Assembly: GCF_020148005.1 (NCBI RefSeq) | Contig: NZ_JAGXFD010000001.1 | Location: 1,854,392-1,918,391, forward strand | Direction: 5' to 3' | Source of the DNA: Modicisalibacter tunisiensis | GTDB lineage: Bacteria; Pseudomonadota; Gammaproteobacteria; Pseudomonadales; Halomonadaceae | DNA length: 64,000 nt | Part shown: positions 43,056 to 51,660 of the stretch, in pieces | Layout: every line of letters begins with the position of its first letter | Numbering within the stretch: position 1 is the stretch's first letter | The notes under the pieces: model-generated | Seen by the model: only the letters and a program-made list of their open reading frames with translations | Databases searched by the model: none | What the model was told of the DNA's origin: nothing | Translations under genes and position numbers: made by a program

Positions 43056-43826
43056 TCAGAACTTGGGAGCCAGGAACTGCTTGAGCCGTTCCGAGCGTGG
43101 GTTGCCGAGCACCTGGTCGGGCGGGCCGGCTTCCTCGACCTGCCCCTGGTGGAGGTAGATCACCTGGCTCGAGACGTCGCGGGCGAAGGCCATCTCGTGG
43201 GTCACCACGATCATCGTGCGCCCCTCGTCGGCCAGGTCGCGCATGACCTTGAGCACGTCGCCGACCAGCTCCGGGTCGAGTGCCGAGGTGGGCTCGTCGA
43301 ACAGCATCACCTCCGGCTCCATGGCCAGGGCCCGGGCGATGGCGCCGCGCTGCTGCTGGCCGCCGGAAAGCTGGGCCGGATAGTAGTCGGCGCGCTCGGC
43401 CAGCCCGACCCGCTCGAGCAGGGCGCGGGCATGGTCGACGGCTTCCTTCTTCGGCTTGCCGAGCACGTGGACCGGCGCCTCGATGACGTTCTCGAGCAGC
43501 GTCATGTGCGCCCAGAGATTGAAGCTCTGGAAGACCATCGACAGCTTGGCGCGGATCCGCTCGACCTGCTTCCAGTCGGCCGGTTCGCGGCCACGGCGGG
43601 TCTGCTTGAAGCGGATCGACTCGCCGTGGACGATCAGGTCGCCTTCATCGGGCAGCTCGAGCAGGTTCATGCAGCGCAGGAAGGTACTCTTGCCGGACCC
43701 GGATGCGCCGATCAGGGAAATCACGTCGCCCTGGCGGGCTTCGAGGGACAGGCCCTTGAGGACCTCGTTGTCGCCGAAGCGCTTCTTGAGGTTGCGCACT
43801 TCGAGAGGGAGGGGTGTTTCGGCCAT
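43056..43826 (-). CDS. amino-acid ABC transporter ATP-binding protein (HisP/AotP-like)
   Basis: A 256-aa ABC ATPase. Walker A is GASGSGKST (about residue 38), signature LSGGQQQRGAIARAL, Walker B VMLFDEPTSALDP, switch VVTHEMAFARD. The insertion RFKQTRRGREPADWKQVERIRAKLSMVFQ is typical of the HisP/basic-amino-acid branch. First gene of the leftward ATPase-HisQ-HisM-SBP operon (19, 2 and 133 bases apart); the 240 bases upstream hold its promoter and the astE stop. Confidence 0.93.
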   Translation of the reverse strand: MAETPLPLEVRNLKKRFGDNEVLKGLSLEARQGDVISLIGASGSGKSTFLRCMNLLELPDEGDLIVHGESIRFKQTRRGREPADWKQVERIRAKLSMVFQSFNLWAHMTLLENVIEAPVHVLGKPKKEAVDHARALLERVGLAERADYYPAQLSGGQQQRGAIARALAMEPEVMLFDEPTSALDPELVGDVLKVMRDLADEGRTMIVVTHEMAFARDVSSQVIYLHQGQVEEAGPPDQVLGNPRSERLKQFLAPKF

Positions 43827-44066
43827 GGTCGGGCTCCAGTGACGGGTCTCGCCGCGCGGGGCGGCATGCGAACGTGGTTGGCGTGCTGGCGCGAAAAAAG
43901 CAGCGATTTTAACAGGCGCCGAGGCACGAACGAGAACCCTTTTTATCCCGGAGTGTTCGACTTTGGTCGACAGATGAAAGGCAGTGCATCGAAAGAAACC
44001 TCTGACTTGTTGTTGTCGCGTGTCATATCTTTTGGCTCACCGGGCGCCGGCTGGCGAAATCGCGGG

Positions 44067-45059
44067 TCATGCTTCCGGCGGCGGGGCCGAGCGTACCAGC
44101 AGCGCGGCCCGGGCGCCGAGCTCGACATCGGCGTTGGGAAACACCACCGCCAGGGGCGAGTCCTCGACCACGCAGTCGCCGGCCGCGGCGTCCTCGGCGA
44201 GTTTCGTGCCCACCGCGAACTCGGTGAAATTGGGCGTGTCGTCGGGAAAGCACAGCCGGAAATCCTCGCTCTCGCGCATCAGCTCGCGGGCGACGCGGAA
44301 GAAGGCGAGGCGCTGTGGCGGCACGCCGGGGGGCTCGCGGCCCTCGACGAGCGCCTCGAGCAGGGCCTGCATGGGGCGCAGGAGGCTCAGGTCGTTGGCG
44401 CCGAAGGGCTGGGCCTTGCCGAGCTCCAGGGTGAACGCCTGGGCGCCATGATAGTGCCGGGAATAGTGCGAGAAGGTCCAGCTGTGCCGATGCTGGTGCA
44501 GCACCGCCTGGATGCCCGCCGCGGCCAGCCAGCGCCATTGGTCGGCATCGGTCGTGGCCGACTCGTCGAACGGCTCGACGGCGAAGCGCGGATAGCGGCT
44601 GTCGCGGATCGCGGTGTGCAGGTCGTAATGCAGGGGCGGCCGGTCATGACGGGCGAAGAAGGCGTCGACCGCCGCCATCAGCGTGGCGGCGCGGCGGCCC
44701 TCGTCATGCTCGGGCAGGGGCGCGTCGCGCCGGAACAGCCGGTTGAGGTTGGTGTGGCGGAAGCGCAGTCCGGCGCGGATCGCCGGCAGGTTGCCGAGCA
44801 GGATCAGGGTCGGTGCCCCCAGGCGCAGCAGGCCGCTCTCGAGCCGGGCCAGCAGCTCGCCGATCAGCTCGATGGGGGCGGTCTCGTTGCCGTGAATGCC
44901 GGCGGAGAGCACCACGCCACGGGCATTGTCCTGGCAGGCGGCGGGGCGCAGCTCGAGGATGCCCGGGCCGTGCATTATATAGCGGCCGAAGGGCAGACGA
45001 CCCTCCCGCTCGCCGGGCACGTCGCCGTCGAGGGTCAGGCTCAGCCAGTCACCCAGCAT
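44067..45059 (-). CDS. astE: succinylglutamate desuccinylase
   Basis: Last step of the AST arginine-catabolic pathway, releasing glutamate and succinate. 330 aa, M14-type zinc hydrolase: HGNETAP (zinc H and E), FRHTNLNRLFRRD (substrate Arg/Asn region), LHYDLHTAIRDSRYPRFAV (third zinc His) and ETIL-like region TFSHYSRHYHGAQAFTLELGKA with the catalytic Glu. The ATG overlaps the DUF1338 stop by 11 bases, so the two form an operon with astE second. No astABCD genes are present nearby, so the rest of the pathway must be elsewhere. Confidence 0.92.
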   Translation of the reverse strand: MLGDWLSLTLDGDVPGEREGRLPFGRYIMHGPGILELRPAACQDNARGVVLSAGIHGNETAPIELIGELLARLESGLLRLGAPTLILLGNLPAIRAGLRFRHTNLNRLFRRDAPLPEHDEGRRAATLMAAVDAFFARHDRPPLHYDLHTAIRDSRYPRFAVEPFDESATTDADQWRWLAAAGIQAVLHQHRHSWTFSHYSRHYHGAQAFTLELGKAQPFGANDLSLLRPMQALLEALVEGREPPGVPPQRLAFFRVARELMRESEDFRLCFPDDTPNFTEFAVGTKLAEDAAAGDCVVEDSPLAVVFPNADVELGARAALLVRSAPPPEA

Positions 45060-45876
45060 GGTGCTCGCCCCGGGTGCGGATGTCGGTGGACTCGAAGATC
45101 TTGTCGGCGCTGGCGGCGACGAAGCCCTGGTAGAGCTTGCCGTCGGCGTCGTGGTAGCGCCTGGCGAACTCGTAGTAGCAGGTGGGGATCTCCTCCACCT
45201 GGCCGCCGGCGAAGGTGAACGCGGCGCGGTCGGCCAGCGTCGAGCCCTGCTCCAGCAGCACCTCGGGCGAGCCCTTCACGCGCCCACCGGACTCGTTGAT
45301 GCCCAGCCCCAGCGACTCGACCTTGGCGAGCACCTTCTCGACGCTGTCGAAGGTCCGGAAGTGATTGATGCTGATGGTGAAGTGATTGGCGCGCAGGCCG
45401 ATGATCGACAGCCAGGCGGCGTATTCGCTCTCCGCCATCAGGGTCTGGTACTCCTCGAAGCTGGGCGCCTCCCACAGGCGACCGGCCCACAGCACTTCGG
45501 GGGTGGCGACCCGGGCGGGGTCGATCTGCGCGACCAAGCCGTCGATGATCCGCTGCGCGGTGGTCGAGAGTTCGTCGCACTTGAGCTCGGAGAGGAACAC
45601 CCGCGGCTGGTTCTCGTCCGGGGGCAGGTAGCCGTAGGCGCGCAGCTTCTTGGCCGGGAAGTCGTAGGGCTCGAGGCGGGTGTAGCCCAGCGCGAGCAGG
45701 TGGGGTTCCAGGTCGGCCAGGGTGATCGGCCCGCGATCGAAGGTACGGAAGGCGACGTGGTCGTTGACGATGGTCTCGCCCGCGTCGATGAAGGCGTCGT
45801 GGATGCGCTGCGCCTGCGGGGTCATGGCGGTGTAGTCGTCCCACAGCCGGGCGAAGAAGGAATCGAGGGTCATCAT
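45049..45876 (-). CDS. DUF1338 family protein (2-oxoadipate dioxygenase/decarboxylase HglS-like, short form)
   Basis: A 275-aa VOC-fold-type iron enzyme candidate. DUF1338/HglS enzymes turn 2-oxoadipate into 2-hydroxyglutarate in lysine catabolism. Visible: VNDHVAFRTFDRGPITL (first metal His), LRANHFTISINHF (second His), and CYYEFARRY (Glu). These occur in both long (about 450 aa) and short (about 270 aa) members; this is the short form. ATG at 45876 (MMTLDS); the second Met at 45873 is equivalent. Coupled to astE. The short form beside astE may act on another 2-oxo acid; activity is inferred. Confidence 0.82.
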   Translation of the reverse strand: MMTLDSFFARLWDDYTAMTPQAQRIHDAFIDAGETIVNDHVAFRTFDRGPITLADLEPHLLALGYTRLEPYDFPAKKLRAYGYLPPDENQPRVFLSELKCDELSTTAQRIIDGLVAQIDPARVATPEVLWAGRLWEAPSFEEYQTLMAESEYAAWLSIIGLRANHFTISINHFRTFDSVEKVLAKVESLGLGINESGGRVKGSPEVLLEQGSTLADRAAFTFAGGQVEEIPTCYYEFARRYHDADGKLYQGFVAASADKIFESTDIRTRGEHHAG

Positions 45877-46161
45877 GAAGGCGCCTGCCTGTTGTTGTGA
45901 TCGGTACGGGGTTGCCACGACGCGTGCCGGTCGGCCCTGTTGCCGGCCGGCACGCTGAAGATACCTTCCCGAGCCGGCCCGCGACCGGCAAGAGCGCACG
46001 TCGAGCTGATGAAAAACGCCGGTGCGAGGATGAAAACCGTCCCACGGGCGTGATCGATGTCATCGAATGACGGCGTCGAAAACCTTGGCCGTGGTCGATG
46101 GCCCGGCCATCTACACTGGGTGAGGCCCGTTTCGGCAATCACAGACCTGAGGAGGATGCTC

Positions 46162-46773
46162 ATGAGTACGGCAACACCGACCCGAGTCCTGGTGCTCTAC
46201 TACTCCATGTATGGCCACATCGCCACTCTGGCCCGGGCCGTCGCCGAGGGGGCCGGCGAGGTGGCGGGCAGCGAGGTGACCGTCATGCGGGTGCCGGAAA
46301 CCATGGACCCCCAGGCCTTCGCCCAGGCCGGCGGCAAGGAGGACGACACGCCGGTGGCGAGCCCGTCCGACCTTGCCGACTACGATGCCGTGCTGTTCGG
46401 CACGCCGACCCGCTTCGGCAACATGGCCGGCCAGATGCGCACCTTCCTCGACCAGACCGGTGGCCTGTGGGCCAAGGGGGCGCTGCGCGGCAAAGCGGCC
46501 AGCGTGTTCACCTCGACCGGGACCGGCGGCGGCAACGAGACGACCATCCTCACCGCCTGGACCACCCTGGCCCACCACGGCATGGTGATCGTGCCGATCG
46601 GCTATGGCCTGGAGGCCCAGTTCGACATCTCCGAGGTCAAGGGCGGTTCGCCCTACGGCGCGGCGACCATCGCCGGCGGCGACGGCTCGCGTCAGCCCAG
46701 CGACACCGAGCTGGCCCTGGCGCGCTTCCAGGGCGAGCACGTGGCCCGAATCGCCGCCAGGCTGGCCGGTTGA
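46162..46773 (+). CDS. wrbA: NAD(P)H:quinone oxidoreductase WrbA
   Basis: A 203-aa flavodoxin-like FMN enzyme reducing quinones by two electrons, cytosolic and tetrameric. Seen: [22 protein letters not shown] (FMN phosphate loop), [38 protein letters not shown] and [11 protein letters not shown] with the [12 protein letters not shown] end, all canonical. The start at 46162 (MSTATP) has AGGAGG seven bases upstream. Divergent from the DUF1338-astE pair (285-base gap) and convergent with the lipocalin gene. Confidence 0.95.
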   Translation: MSTATPTRVLVLYYSMYGHIATLARAVAEGAGEVAGSEVTVMRVPETMDPQAFAQAGGKEDDTPVASPSDLADYDAVLFGTPTRFGNMAGQMRTFLDQTGGLWAKGALRGKAASVFTSTGTGGGNETTILTAWTTLAHHGMVIVPIGYGLEAQFDISEVKGGSPYGAATIAGGDGSRQPSDTELALARFQGEHVARIAARLAG

Positions 46774-46819
46774 CCTGCCCTGTGGTGTGACGTCCCGCTC
46801 CGCCTTCGGGGCGGGGTGC

Positions 46820-47386
46820 TCACGCCTCGCCCGTCGATGACGGCCGGTCCTGCCCCGGCTGGGCGACCCTGACCAGGTCATCGACCGGGAAGCCCAGTTC
46901 GCCGGCGCGCCCGACCAGGGCCCGGTAGGTCGTCTCGTCGAGCTGCGGCTGCCGGGCCAGGATCCACAGGTAGTCCCGGTCGGGGCCGGCGACGAGCGCA
47001 TGACGGTAGTCGTCGTCGAGTTCGAGCACGTTGTAGCCGCCGTAGAAGGGACCGAAGAAGCTCACCTTGAGACGCCCGACGTTGGCCTGGTCGATGAAGT
47101 AGGCCCGGCCCTCGGCCTCGTCCCACTTGCCGCTCAGCCGGTCGTAGCCGCGGTTGATCACGCGGATCCCCCCATCCTCGCGACGCTCGTAGGTCGCCGT
47201 GACATAGTCCAGCCCCTCCTCGAAGCGGTGGGGCAGGCGGGCGATCTCGTACCACTGGCCGAGGTAGGTCGTGAGTTCGAAGTCGCGCACCGGCTCGGTG
47301 CCGTCGGGAAGGCCGGTACAGCCGGCCAGCAGCGAGAACGGGGCCAGCCAGGTCAGGCGCGGGAACTGGGGAAGTCGAGTCGACAT
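46820..47386 (-). CDS. blc: outer-membrane lipocalin (Blc-like lipoprotein)
   Basis: A 188-aa lipocalin lipoprotein that may bind lysophospholipids or fatty acids. The signal peptide ends LLAGC with lipid-bearing Cys23. The lipocalin motif is YLGQWYEIARLPHRFEEGL (G-x-W), followed by VTATYERREDGGIRVINRGY and YNVLELDDDYRHALVAGPDRDYLWILARQP. The residues after Cys are GLPDG, giving no Asp at +2, so sorting to the outer membrane is expected. Start at 47386 (MSTRLP). 46 bases from the convergent wrbA. Confidence 0.92.
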   Translation of the reverse strand: MSTRLPQFPRLTWLAPFSLLAGCTGLPDGTEPVRDFELTTYLGQWYEIARLPHRFEEGLDYVTATYERREDGGIRVINRGYDRLSGKWDEAEGRAYFIDQANVGRLKVSFFGPFYGGYNVLELDDDYRHALVAGPDRDYLWILARQPQLDETTYRALVGRAGELGFPVDDLVRVAQPGQDRPSSTGEA

Positions 47387-47460
47387 TGGGCATCGTCCTG
47401 ATCGGTGCAAGGGGCGCTCGTCCCCTGATGTGACGCTGCCGCGGGCAAAAAGTTGCGGGG

Positions 47461-47480
47461 CGAGCCGCCGAGGCGGCTCG
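47461..47480 (-). terminator. hairpin downstream of the hemerythrin gene
   Basis: A perfect nine-base stem CGAGCCGCC / GGCGGCTCG with a two-base GA spacer. Lies 114 bases beyond the hemerythrin stop and upstream of the lipocalin gene. No T-run. Confidence 0.35.
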
Positions 47481-47527
47481 CGGAACCGGTGGGTCGCTGG
47501 AGTAGCGGACGTGTCAGTCGCGCTGCT

Positions 47528-47610
47528 AGGGAAACACTGCATAAATGGCTGCGCGGGCAAATCACGTCGTTGTGCTTTACGTCGCTCGCCGATTTATTCA
47601 GCGCTTCCCT
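47528..47610. mobile_element. MITE-like element with IS5-type terminal inverted repeats
   Basis: AGGGAAACACTGCATAAAT (47528-47546) is inverted against ATTTATTCAGCGCTTCCCT (47592-47610): read on the same strand 16 of 19 bases agree. The GGAAGCGCTGAATAA-type end resembles IS5-family termini, and CTAG (47526-47529) and CTTG (47609-47612) could be remnants of the four-base YTAR-type target duplication. The 83-base unit has no gene. Its right end lies in the hemerythrin gene and supplies the last codons and the TAA stop. Confidence 0.55.
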
Positions 47611-48034
47611 TGGTCATGGCCTCGCGGTAGGTCTCGGCCAGCCGGCGTTTCTGGTCGTCGGGCAGGGCGCGCCCCGCCAGCTGGAAGACTTCCTGTTCCT
47701 CCTCGTCGAGGTGGTGGATGACCTGCTCCTGGAGCCTGCGGGCGTGGGCGAGCCAGCCCGGCGAGCTGTAGCTGGTCTCTTCCAGCGTCTCGAGCAGCTC
47801 GTCGATCGCGTGATGTTCGGCCACGCTGTGGCGCGCCTTCTCCTGGGTCAGGTCGTGCTCCATCATCGGAATGTAGAGGGCGCGCTCCTCGGCGGCGGCA
47901 TGCTGCTGCAGCGCGGCCTTGAGCCGGTGGAACAGCTCGTCGCGGCCGTCGCTGGCGCCCTCGGTCTTGATCAGAAGGTCGAGCAGGGTGCGCTGGGTCC
48001 GGTGGTCCTCGCGCAGGGCGTCGAACAGGGTCAC
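47594..48034 (-). CDS. hemerythrin HHE-domain protein
   Basis: A 146-aa four-helix protein with the histidine/acid ligands of a non-haem di-iron site: LREDHRTQ, LQQHAAAEERALY, AEHHAIDELLE and VIHHLDEEEQEVF. Such proteins bind oxygen, nitric oxide or sense iron; many serve in stress defence. GTG start at 48034 with AAGGAG upstream; longer in-frame starts are unsupported. The stop and last four residues (GSAE) come from the right terminal repeat of a MITE-like element, so the original C-terminus may have been replaced. Confidence 0.87.
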   Translation of the reverse strand: MTLFDALREDHRTQRTLLDLLIKTEGASDGRDELFHRLKAALQQHAAAEERALYIPMMEHDLTQEKARHSVAEHHAIDELLETLEETSYSSPGWLAHARRLQEQVIHHLDEEEQEVFQLAGRALPDDQKRRLAETYREAMTKGSAE

Positions 48035-48103
48035 GGTAATCTCCTTGTGAAAGCATGTCCTTGTGCGGCGCCTCGGCAGCGCCGCCCCTGAAGCGTAGCG
48101 GGT

Positions 48104-48132
48104 TGCGCGGCCGACGTCGTGCCGGCCGCGCA
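48104..48132 (-). terminator. hairpin downstream of the dehydrogenase gene
   Basis: TGCGCGGCC (48104-48112) pairs with GGCCGCGCA (48124-48132) across an 11-base loop, 12 bases beyond the stop at 48144 on the minus strand. No T-run. Confidence 0.45.
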
Positions 48133-48143
48133 GGGGCATCATC

Positions 48144-49220
48144 CTAGCCGGCCGCCACGTGCTCGGCGATCGCCCGGCCGAGGTCCCCGGTGGTGCCACG
48201 GCCCTGCAGGTCCGGTGTGAGGATCGTCTCGTCGCCGCGGGCGAGCACCGCCTCGATGGCGTCGACGATCGCCTTGCCGGCGTCCTCGTGGCCCAGGTGA
48301 TCGAGCATCATCGCCCCGCTCCAGATCTGGCCGATGGGGTTGGCGATGCCCTTGCCGGCGATGTCCGGGGCGCTGCCGTGAACCGGCTCGAACAGGCTCG
48401 GGAAGCGCCCCTCCGGGTTGATGTTGGCCGAGGGCGCCACCCCGATGGTGCCGGTGCAGGCCGGACCCAGGTCGGAGAGGATATCGCCGAACAGGTTGCT
48501 GCCGACGACCACGTCGAACCAGTCGGGATGGAGCACGAAGTTGGCGGTCAGGATGTCGATGTGGAACTTGTCCACGGTGACGTCGGGATAGCCTTCGGCC
48601 ATGGCCTGCACGCGCTCGTCCCAGTAGGGCATGGTGATCGAGATGCCGTTGGACTTGGTGGCCGAGGTCAGCTTGCGGCGCGGACGCTTCGCGGCCAGCT
48701 CGAAGGCGTACTTGAGCACCCGGTCGACGCCGGTGCGGGTCATCACGGTCTCCTGGACGACCACCTCGCGGTCGGTGCCCTCGAACATCTTGCCGCCGAT
48801 GCTCGAGTACTCGCCTTCGGTGTTCTCGCGGACCACGTAGAAGTCGATGTCGCCCGGTGCACGGCCGGCGAGCGGGCTCCGGATGCCGGGCATCGAGCGG
48901 CAGGGGCGCAGGTTTATGTACTGGTCGAAGACCCGGCGGAACTGCAGCAGCGATCCCCACAGCGAGATGTGATCGGGCACCTTCTCGGGCCAGCCGACCG
49001 CGCCGTAGAACAGCGCGTCGAAGGGCTCGAGGGTCTCGCGCCAGTCTTCTGGCAGCATCCGGCCGTGCTCGAGGTAGTAGTCGCAGCTGGCGAAGTCGAA
49101 GTGGGTGAAGTCCAGGGCGATGCCGAAGCGTTCGGCGGTGGCCTCGAGGACACGAATGCCCTCGGGCATGACTTCGGTGCCGATGCCGTCGCCGGCCATG
49201 ACGGCGATCTTGTGACTCAT
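48144..49220 (-). CDS. dmlA: D-malate / tartrate dehydrogenase (decarboxylating)
   Basis: A 358-aa beta-decarboxylating dehydrogenase related to isocitrate and isopropylmalate dehydrogenases, forming pyruvate from D-malate or acting on tartrate. Seen: AGDGIGTEVMPEGIRVL, LRPCRSMPGIRSPL, VRENTEGEYSSIGGKMFEG, the catalytic KSNGISITMPYWDERV and DILTANFVLHPDWFDVVVGSNLFGDILSDL with GPACTGTIGVAPSANI. The tartrate dehydrogenase (TtuC) name would be equally allowed by sequence; the DmlR-like LysR gene next door favours D-malate. AGGAGC ribosome site. 120 bases separate it from the divergent regulator. Confidence 0.87.
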   Translation of the reverse strand: MSHKIAVMAGDGIGTEVMPEGIRVLEATAERFGIALDFTHFDFASCDYYLEHGRMLPEDWRETLEPFDALFYGAVGWPEKVPDHISLWGSLLQFRRVFDQYINLRPCRSMPGIRSPLAGRAPGDIDFYVVRENTEGEYSSIGGKMFEGTDREVVVQETVMTRTGVDRVLKYAFELAAKRPRRKLTSATKSNGISITMPYWDERVQAMAEGYPDVTVDKFHIDILTANFVLHPDWFDVVVGSNLFGDILSDLGPACTGTIGVAPSANINPEGRFPSLFEPVHGSAPDIAGKGIANPIGQIWSGAMMLDHLGHEDAGKAIVDAIEAVLARGDETILTPDLQGRGTTGDLGRAIAEHVAAG

Positions 49221-49304
49221 GCGATGCTCCTCTTGACGGGGACTGGTGATAGGGGCGTGCTGGCAGTGTAGCGTTTCGCGCTCGCCGGATAATCAGGGTA
49301 TCGT

Positions 49305-49319
49305 GCAAGGCATTCTTGC
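49305..49319. promoter_or_regulatory. candidate LysR operator of the dehydrogenase region
   Basis: GCAAG-GCATT-CTTGC, a perfect five-base inverted repeat just before the LysR start in the 120-base divergent region. LysR regulators bind such interrupted dyads and control their neighbours; this one overlaps the region where the LysR gene's transcript would start. Confidence 0.35.
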
Positions 49320-49340
49320 GCCGTGGTGGAGAATCGTGCC

Positions 49341-50246
49341 GTGGACACCCTCAACGATCTGGCGTTCTTCCAGCGCCTGGCCCAATGCGGCAGCCTCACC
49401 GCGACCGCCCGGGAGCTGGGCCTGTCACTGTCGGCGGTCAGCCGGCGGCTGATGCAGCTCGAGGCGCGCCTCGGCGTGCCGCTGGCTCACCGCACCACCC
49501 GGCGGCTGACCCTGACGGCCGAGGGTGAGTTGTACTGCCGGCGCGGGGCGGCGATCCTCGAGGAATGGCAGGCGCTGGAGAGCGATCTGCACGATCGCCG
49601 CAGCGCCCTGACCGGGCGGCTGCGGATCAACGCCACCTTCGGCTTCGGCCGTCGCCACATCGCGCCGCTGGTGTCGCGCTTCACCGCCGAGCATCCGCGC
49701 CTCGAGATGCTGCTCGAGCTGACCAACTTCCCGCTCAACCTGGCCGATCACGGCTTCGATGTGGGGATTCGCGTGGGCCGGCCGCCGGACTCGCGACTGG
49801 TGGCGCGTCGGGTGCTGGCCAACCGGCGCATCCTCTGCGCCTCGCCGGCGTACATCGCGAGCATGCCGCCGCTGCGCACCCCGCAGGACCTGGCCGGCCA
49901 CGCCTGCCTGGTGATCCGCGAGAACGACAGCGACTATGCCCTGTGGCGCTTCGATCGCGACGGCGAGACGCTGGCGGTGAAGGTGGGCGGTCGGCTGGCC
50001 AGCAACGACGGCGAGGTCATCACCCGGCTGGCGCTGGACGGGCACGGCATCATGCTGCGCTCCTGGTGGGACATCCATCCGGCGCTGGAAGCCGGCCGGC
50101 TGCAGGCACTGCTGCCCGAGTGGCAGGGTGTCGATGCCGATTTCTACGCCGTCTACGAATCACGGCGTCATCTCCCCGCGCGGCTGCACGCCTTTATCGC
50201 CTACCTTGAAGACACGCTGCCGGGACGCGTGCCGCCCCCGCCGTGA
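49341..50246 (+). CDS. LysR-family regulator (DmlR-like)
   Basis: A 301-aa LysR protein: HTH in FFQRLAQCGSLTATARELGLSLSAVSRRLMQLEARLG, then the periplasmic-binding-like effector domain (FNLNLADHGFDVGIRVGRPPDSRLVARRVL). The GTG at 49341 (MDTLNDLAFF) fits the usual DmlR-type start and has GGAG nine bases upstream; a GTG at 49323 lacks a site. Divergent from the dehydrogenase, so it most likely activates it in response to D-malate or tartrate. Confidence 0.87.
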   Translation: MDTLNDLAFFQRLAQCGSLTATARELGLSLSAVSRRLMQLEARLGVPLAHRTTRRLTLTAEGELYCRRGAAILEEWQALESDLHDRRSALTGRLRINATFGFGRRHIAPLVSRFTAEHPRLEMLLELTNFPLNLADHGFDVGIRVGRPPDSRLVARRVLANRRILCASPAYIASMPPLRTPQDLAGHACLVIRENDSDYALWRFDRDGETLAVKVGGRLASNDGEVITRLALDGHGIMLRSWWDIHPALEAGRLQALLPEWQGVDADFYAVYESRRHLPARLHAFIAYLEDTLPGRVPPPP

Positions 50247-50331
50247 GGGTGAACGGGCACATGCGCCGCCGCTTCCTGCTATCATGGCGCCCCCTGCGGG
50301 TGGGTACCCAGTTGCCAAGGGAGTCGATGGC

Positions 50332-51645
50332 TTGAATATCCTCATGTTTACCAATACCTACCGACCCATCGTCGGGGGTGTCAGCGAGTCCGTCCAGCGC
50401 CTCAAGGGGCGGCTGCAGGCCGAGGGGCATCGCGTGTTGGTGGTGGCCCCCAAGCTGGAAGGGCAGCCGAAGCATGAGCCCGACGTCATCCGGGTCGCGG
50501 CCGTGCAGCACTTCAACGGCAGCGACTTCTCCCTGCCGGTGCCCATCCCCGGCCAGCTCTACGAGGCGATCGAGGCCTTCGAGCCGGACATCGTCCACTC
50601 CCACCATCCCTTCCTGCTCGGCGATACGGCCGCGCGTTCCGCCGAGACCTACGGCCTGCCGCTGGTCTTCACCCACCACACCCTCTACGAGCACTACACC
50701 CACTATGTGCCCGGCGATTCGCCGCGCATGCAGCGCTTCGCCGTGGCGCTGGCCACCGAGTACACGCATTTGTGCGACGCGGTGATCGCACCCAGCGAGA
50801 GCATTCGTGACATGCTGCTGCTGCGCGGTGCCAACCGGGCGGTGAGCGTGGTGCCCAGCGGCGTGGACACCCAGCGCTTCGCCCGCGGCGACGGGGCGGC
50901 GCTGCGCCGCCGGCACGGCATCGCCGAGGCGGCCTATGTGGTCGGCCACGTGGGGCGGCTGGCCCACGAGAAGAACCTGCCGTTCCTGGCCCGCTCGGTG
51001 ACGCGCTGGCTGGCGAGCCGGCCCGGGGCCCACTTCCTGGTGGTCGGCGATGGCGACGCGCGGGTGGTCATGCACGACATCGCGGTGCAGGCCGGCGTGG
51101 CGGATCGCGTGCACTTCACCGGCAAGCTGCACGACCAGACGCTGATCGACGCCTACCACGCCATGGACGTCTTCACCTTCGCCTCGCACAGCGAGACCCA
51201 GGGGATGGTGCTGGTCGAGGCGATGGCGGCGGGGCTGCCGGTGGTGGCGGTCAACGCCACCGGCGTGCGCGAGGTGGTCAGGCCCGGCGAGAACGGCCTG
51301 CTGCTGGCCGGCGACGACCCGGCCGCTTTTGCCGCCGCGCTGGTCCGGCTCGACGATGCCGAACGCCGCGCGACCCTGCGTGCCGGCGCCCTGGAAACGG
51401 CCGAACGCTTCGACGAGGGGTGCTGTGCCGAGCGCTGTCTGGCGCTGTATCGCAAGGTCATCGCCGCCGGCGGACCGGTCAGCCATGCCGATGACGGGGC
51501 CTGGGAGCGGGTGCGCGGGCGGCTCGAGGCGGAGTGGCAGCTGCTGCGCCATCGCGGCCGGGTGCTGCGTTCGGTGCTGCAGGATGAACCCATGTTCGGC
51601 CTGCCGCTGGTCAAGCCGGGCGAGTCCGAAGCCTCGCAGAAGTGA
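50332..51645 (+). CDS. GT4-family glycosyltransferase
   Basis: A 437-aa GT-B glycosyltransferase. The N-terminal half has MFTNTYRPIVGGVSESVQRLKGRLQAEGHRVLVV and the HSHHPFLLGD region; the C-terminal nucleotide-sugar half has VVPSGVDTQRF, VGRLAHEKNL and the E-x7-E motif in SETQGMVLVEAMAAGLPVVAV. Such enzymes build glycolipids or exopolysaccharide from NDP-sugars; acceptor unknown. The start is a TTG at 50332 with AAGGGAG upstream (the ATG at 50344 is too far inside). Convergent with the TVP38 gene. Confidence 0.85.
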   Translation: MNILMFTNTYRPIVGGVSESVQRLKGRLQAEGHRVLVVAPKLEGQPKHEPDVIRVAAVQHFNGSDFSLPVPIPGQLYEAIEAFEPDIVHSHHPFLLGDTAARSAETYGLPLVFTHHTLYEHYTHYVPGDSPRMQRFAVALATEYTHLCDAVIAPSESIRDMLLLRGANRAVSVVPSGVDTQRFARGDGAALRRRHGIAEAAYVVGHVGRLAHEKNLPFLARSVTRWLASRPGAHFLVVGDGDARVVMHDIAVQAGVADRVHFTGKLHDQTLIDAYHAMDVFTFASHSETQGMVLVEAMAAGLPVVAVNATGVREVVRPGENGLLLAGDDPAAFAAALVRLDDAERRATLRAGALETAERFDEGCCAERCLALYRKVIAAGGPVSHADDGAWERVRGRLEAEWQLLRHRGRVLRSVLQDEPMFGLPLVKPGESEASQK

Positions 51646-51660
51646 CCCGACGCGCTCGCG

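Noticed and set aside
46789-46812. GC-rich hairpin with TTCG loop between wrbA and blc
   Set aside because: Arms mismatch and no T-run; too weak to call a terminator.
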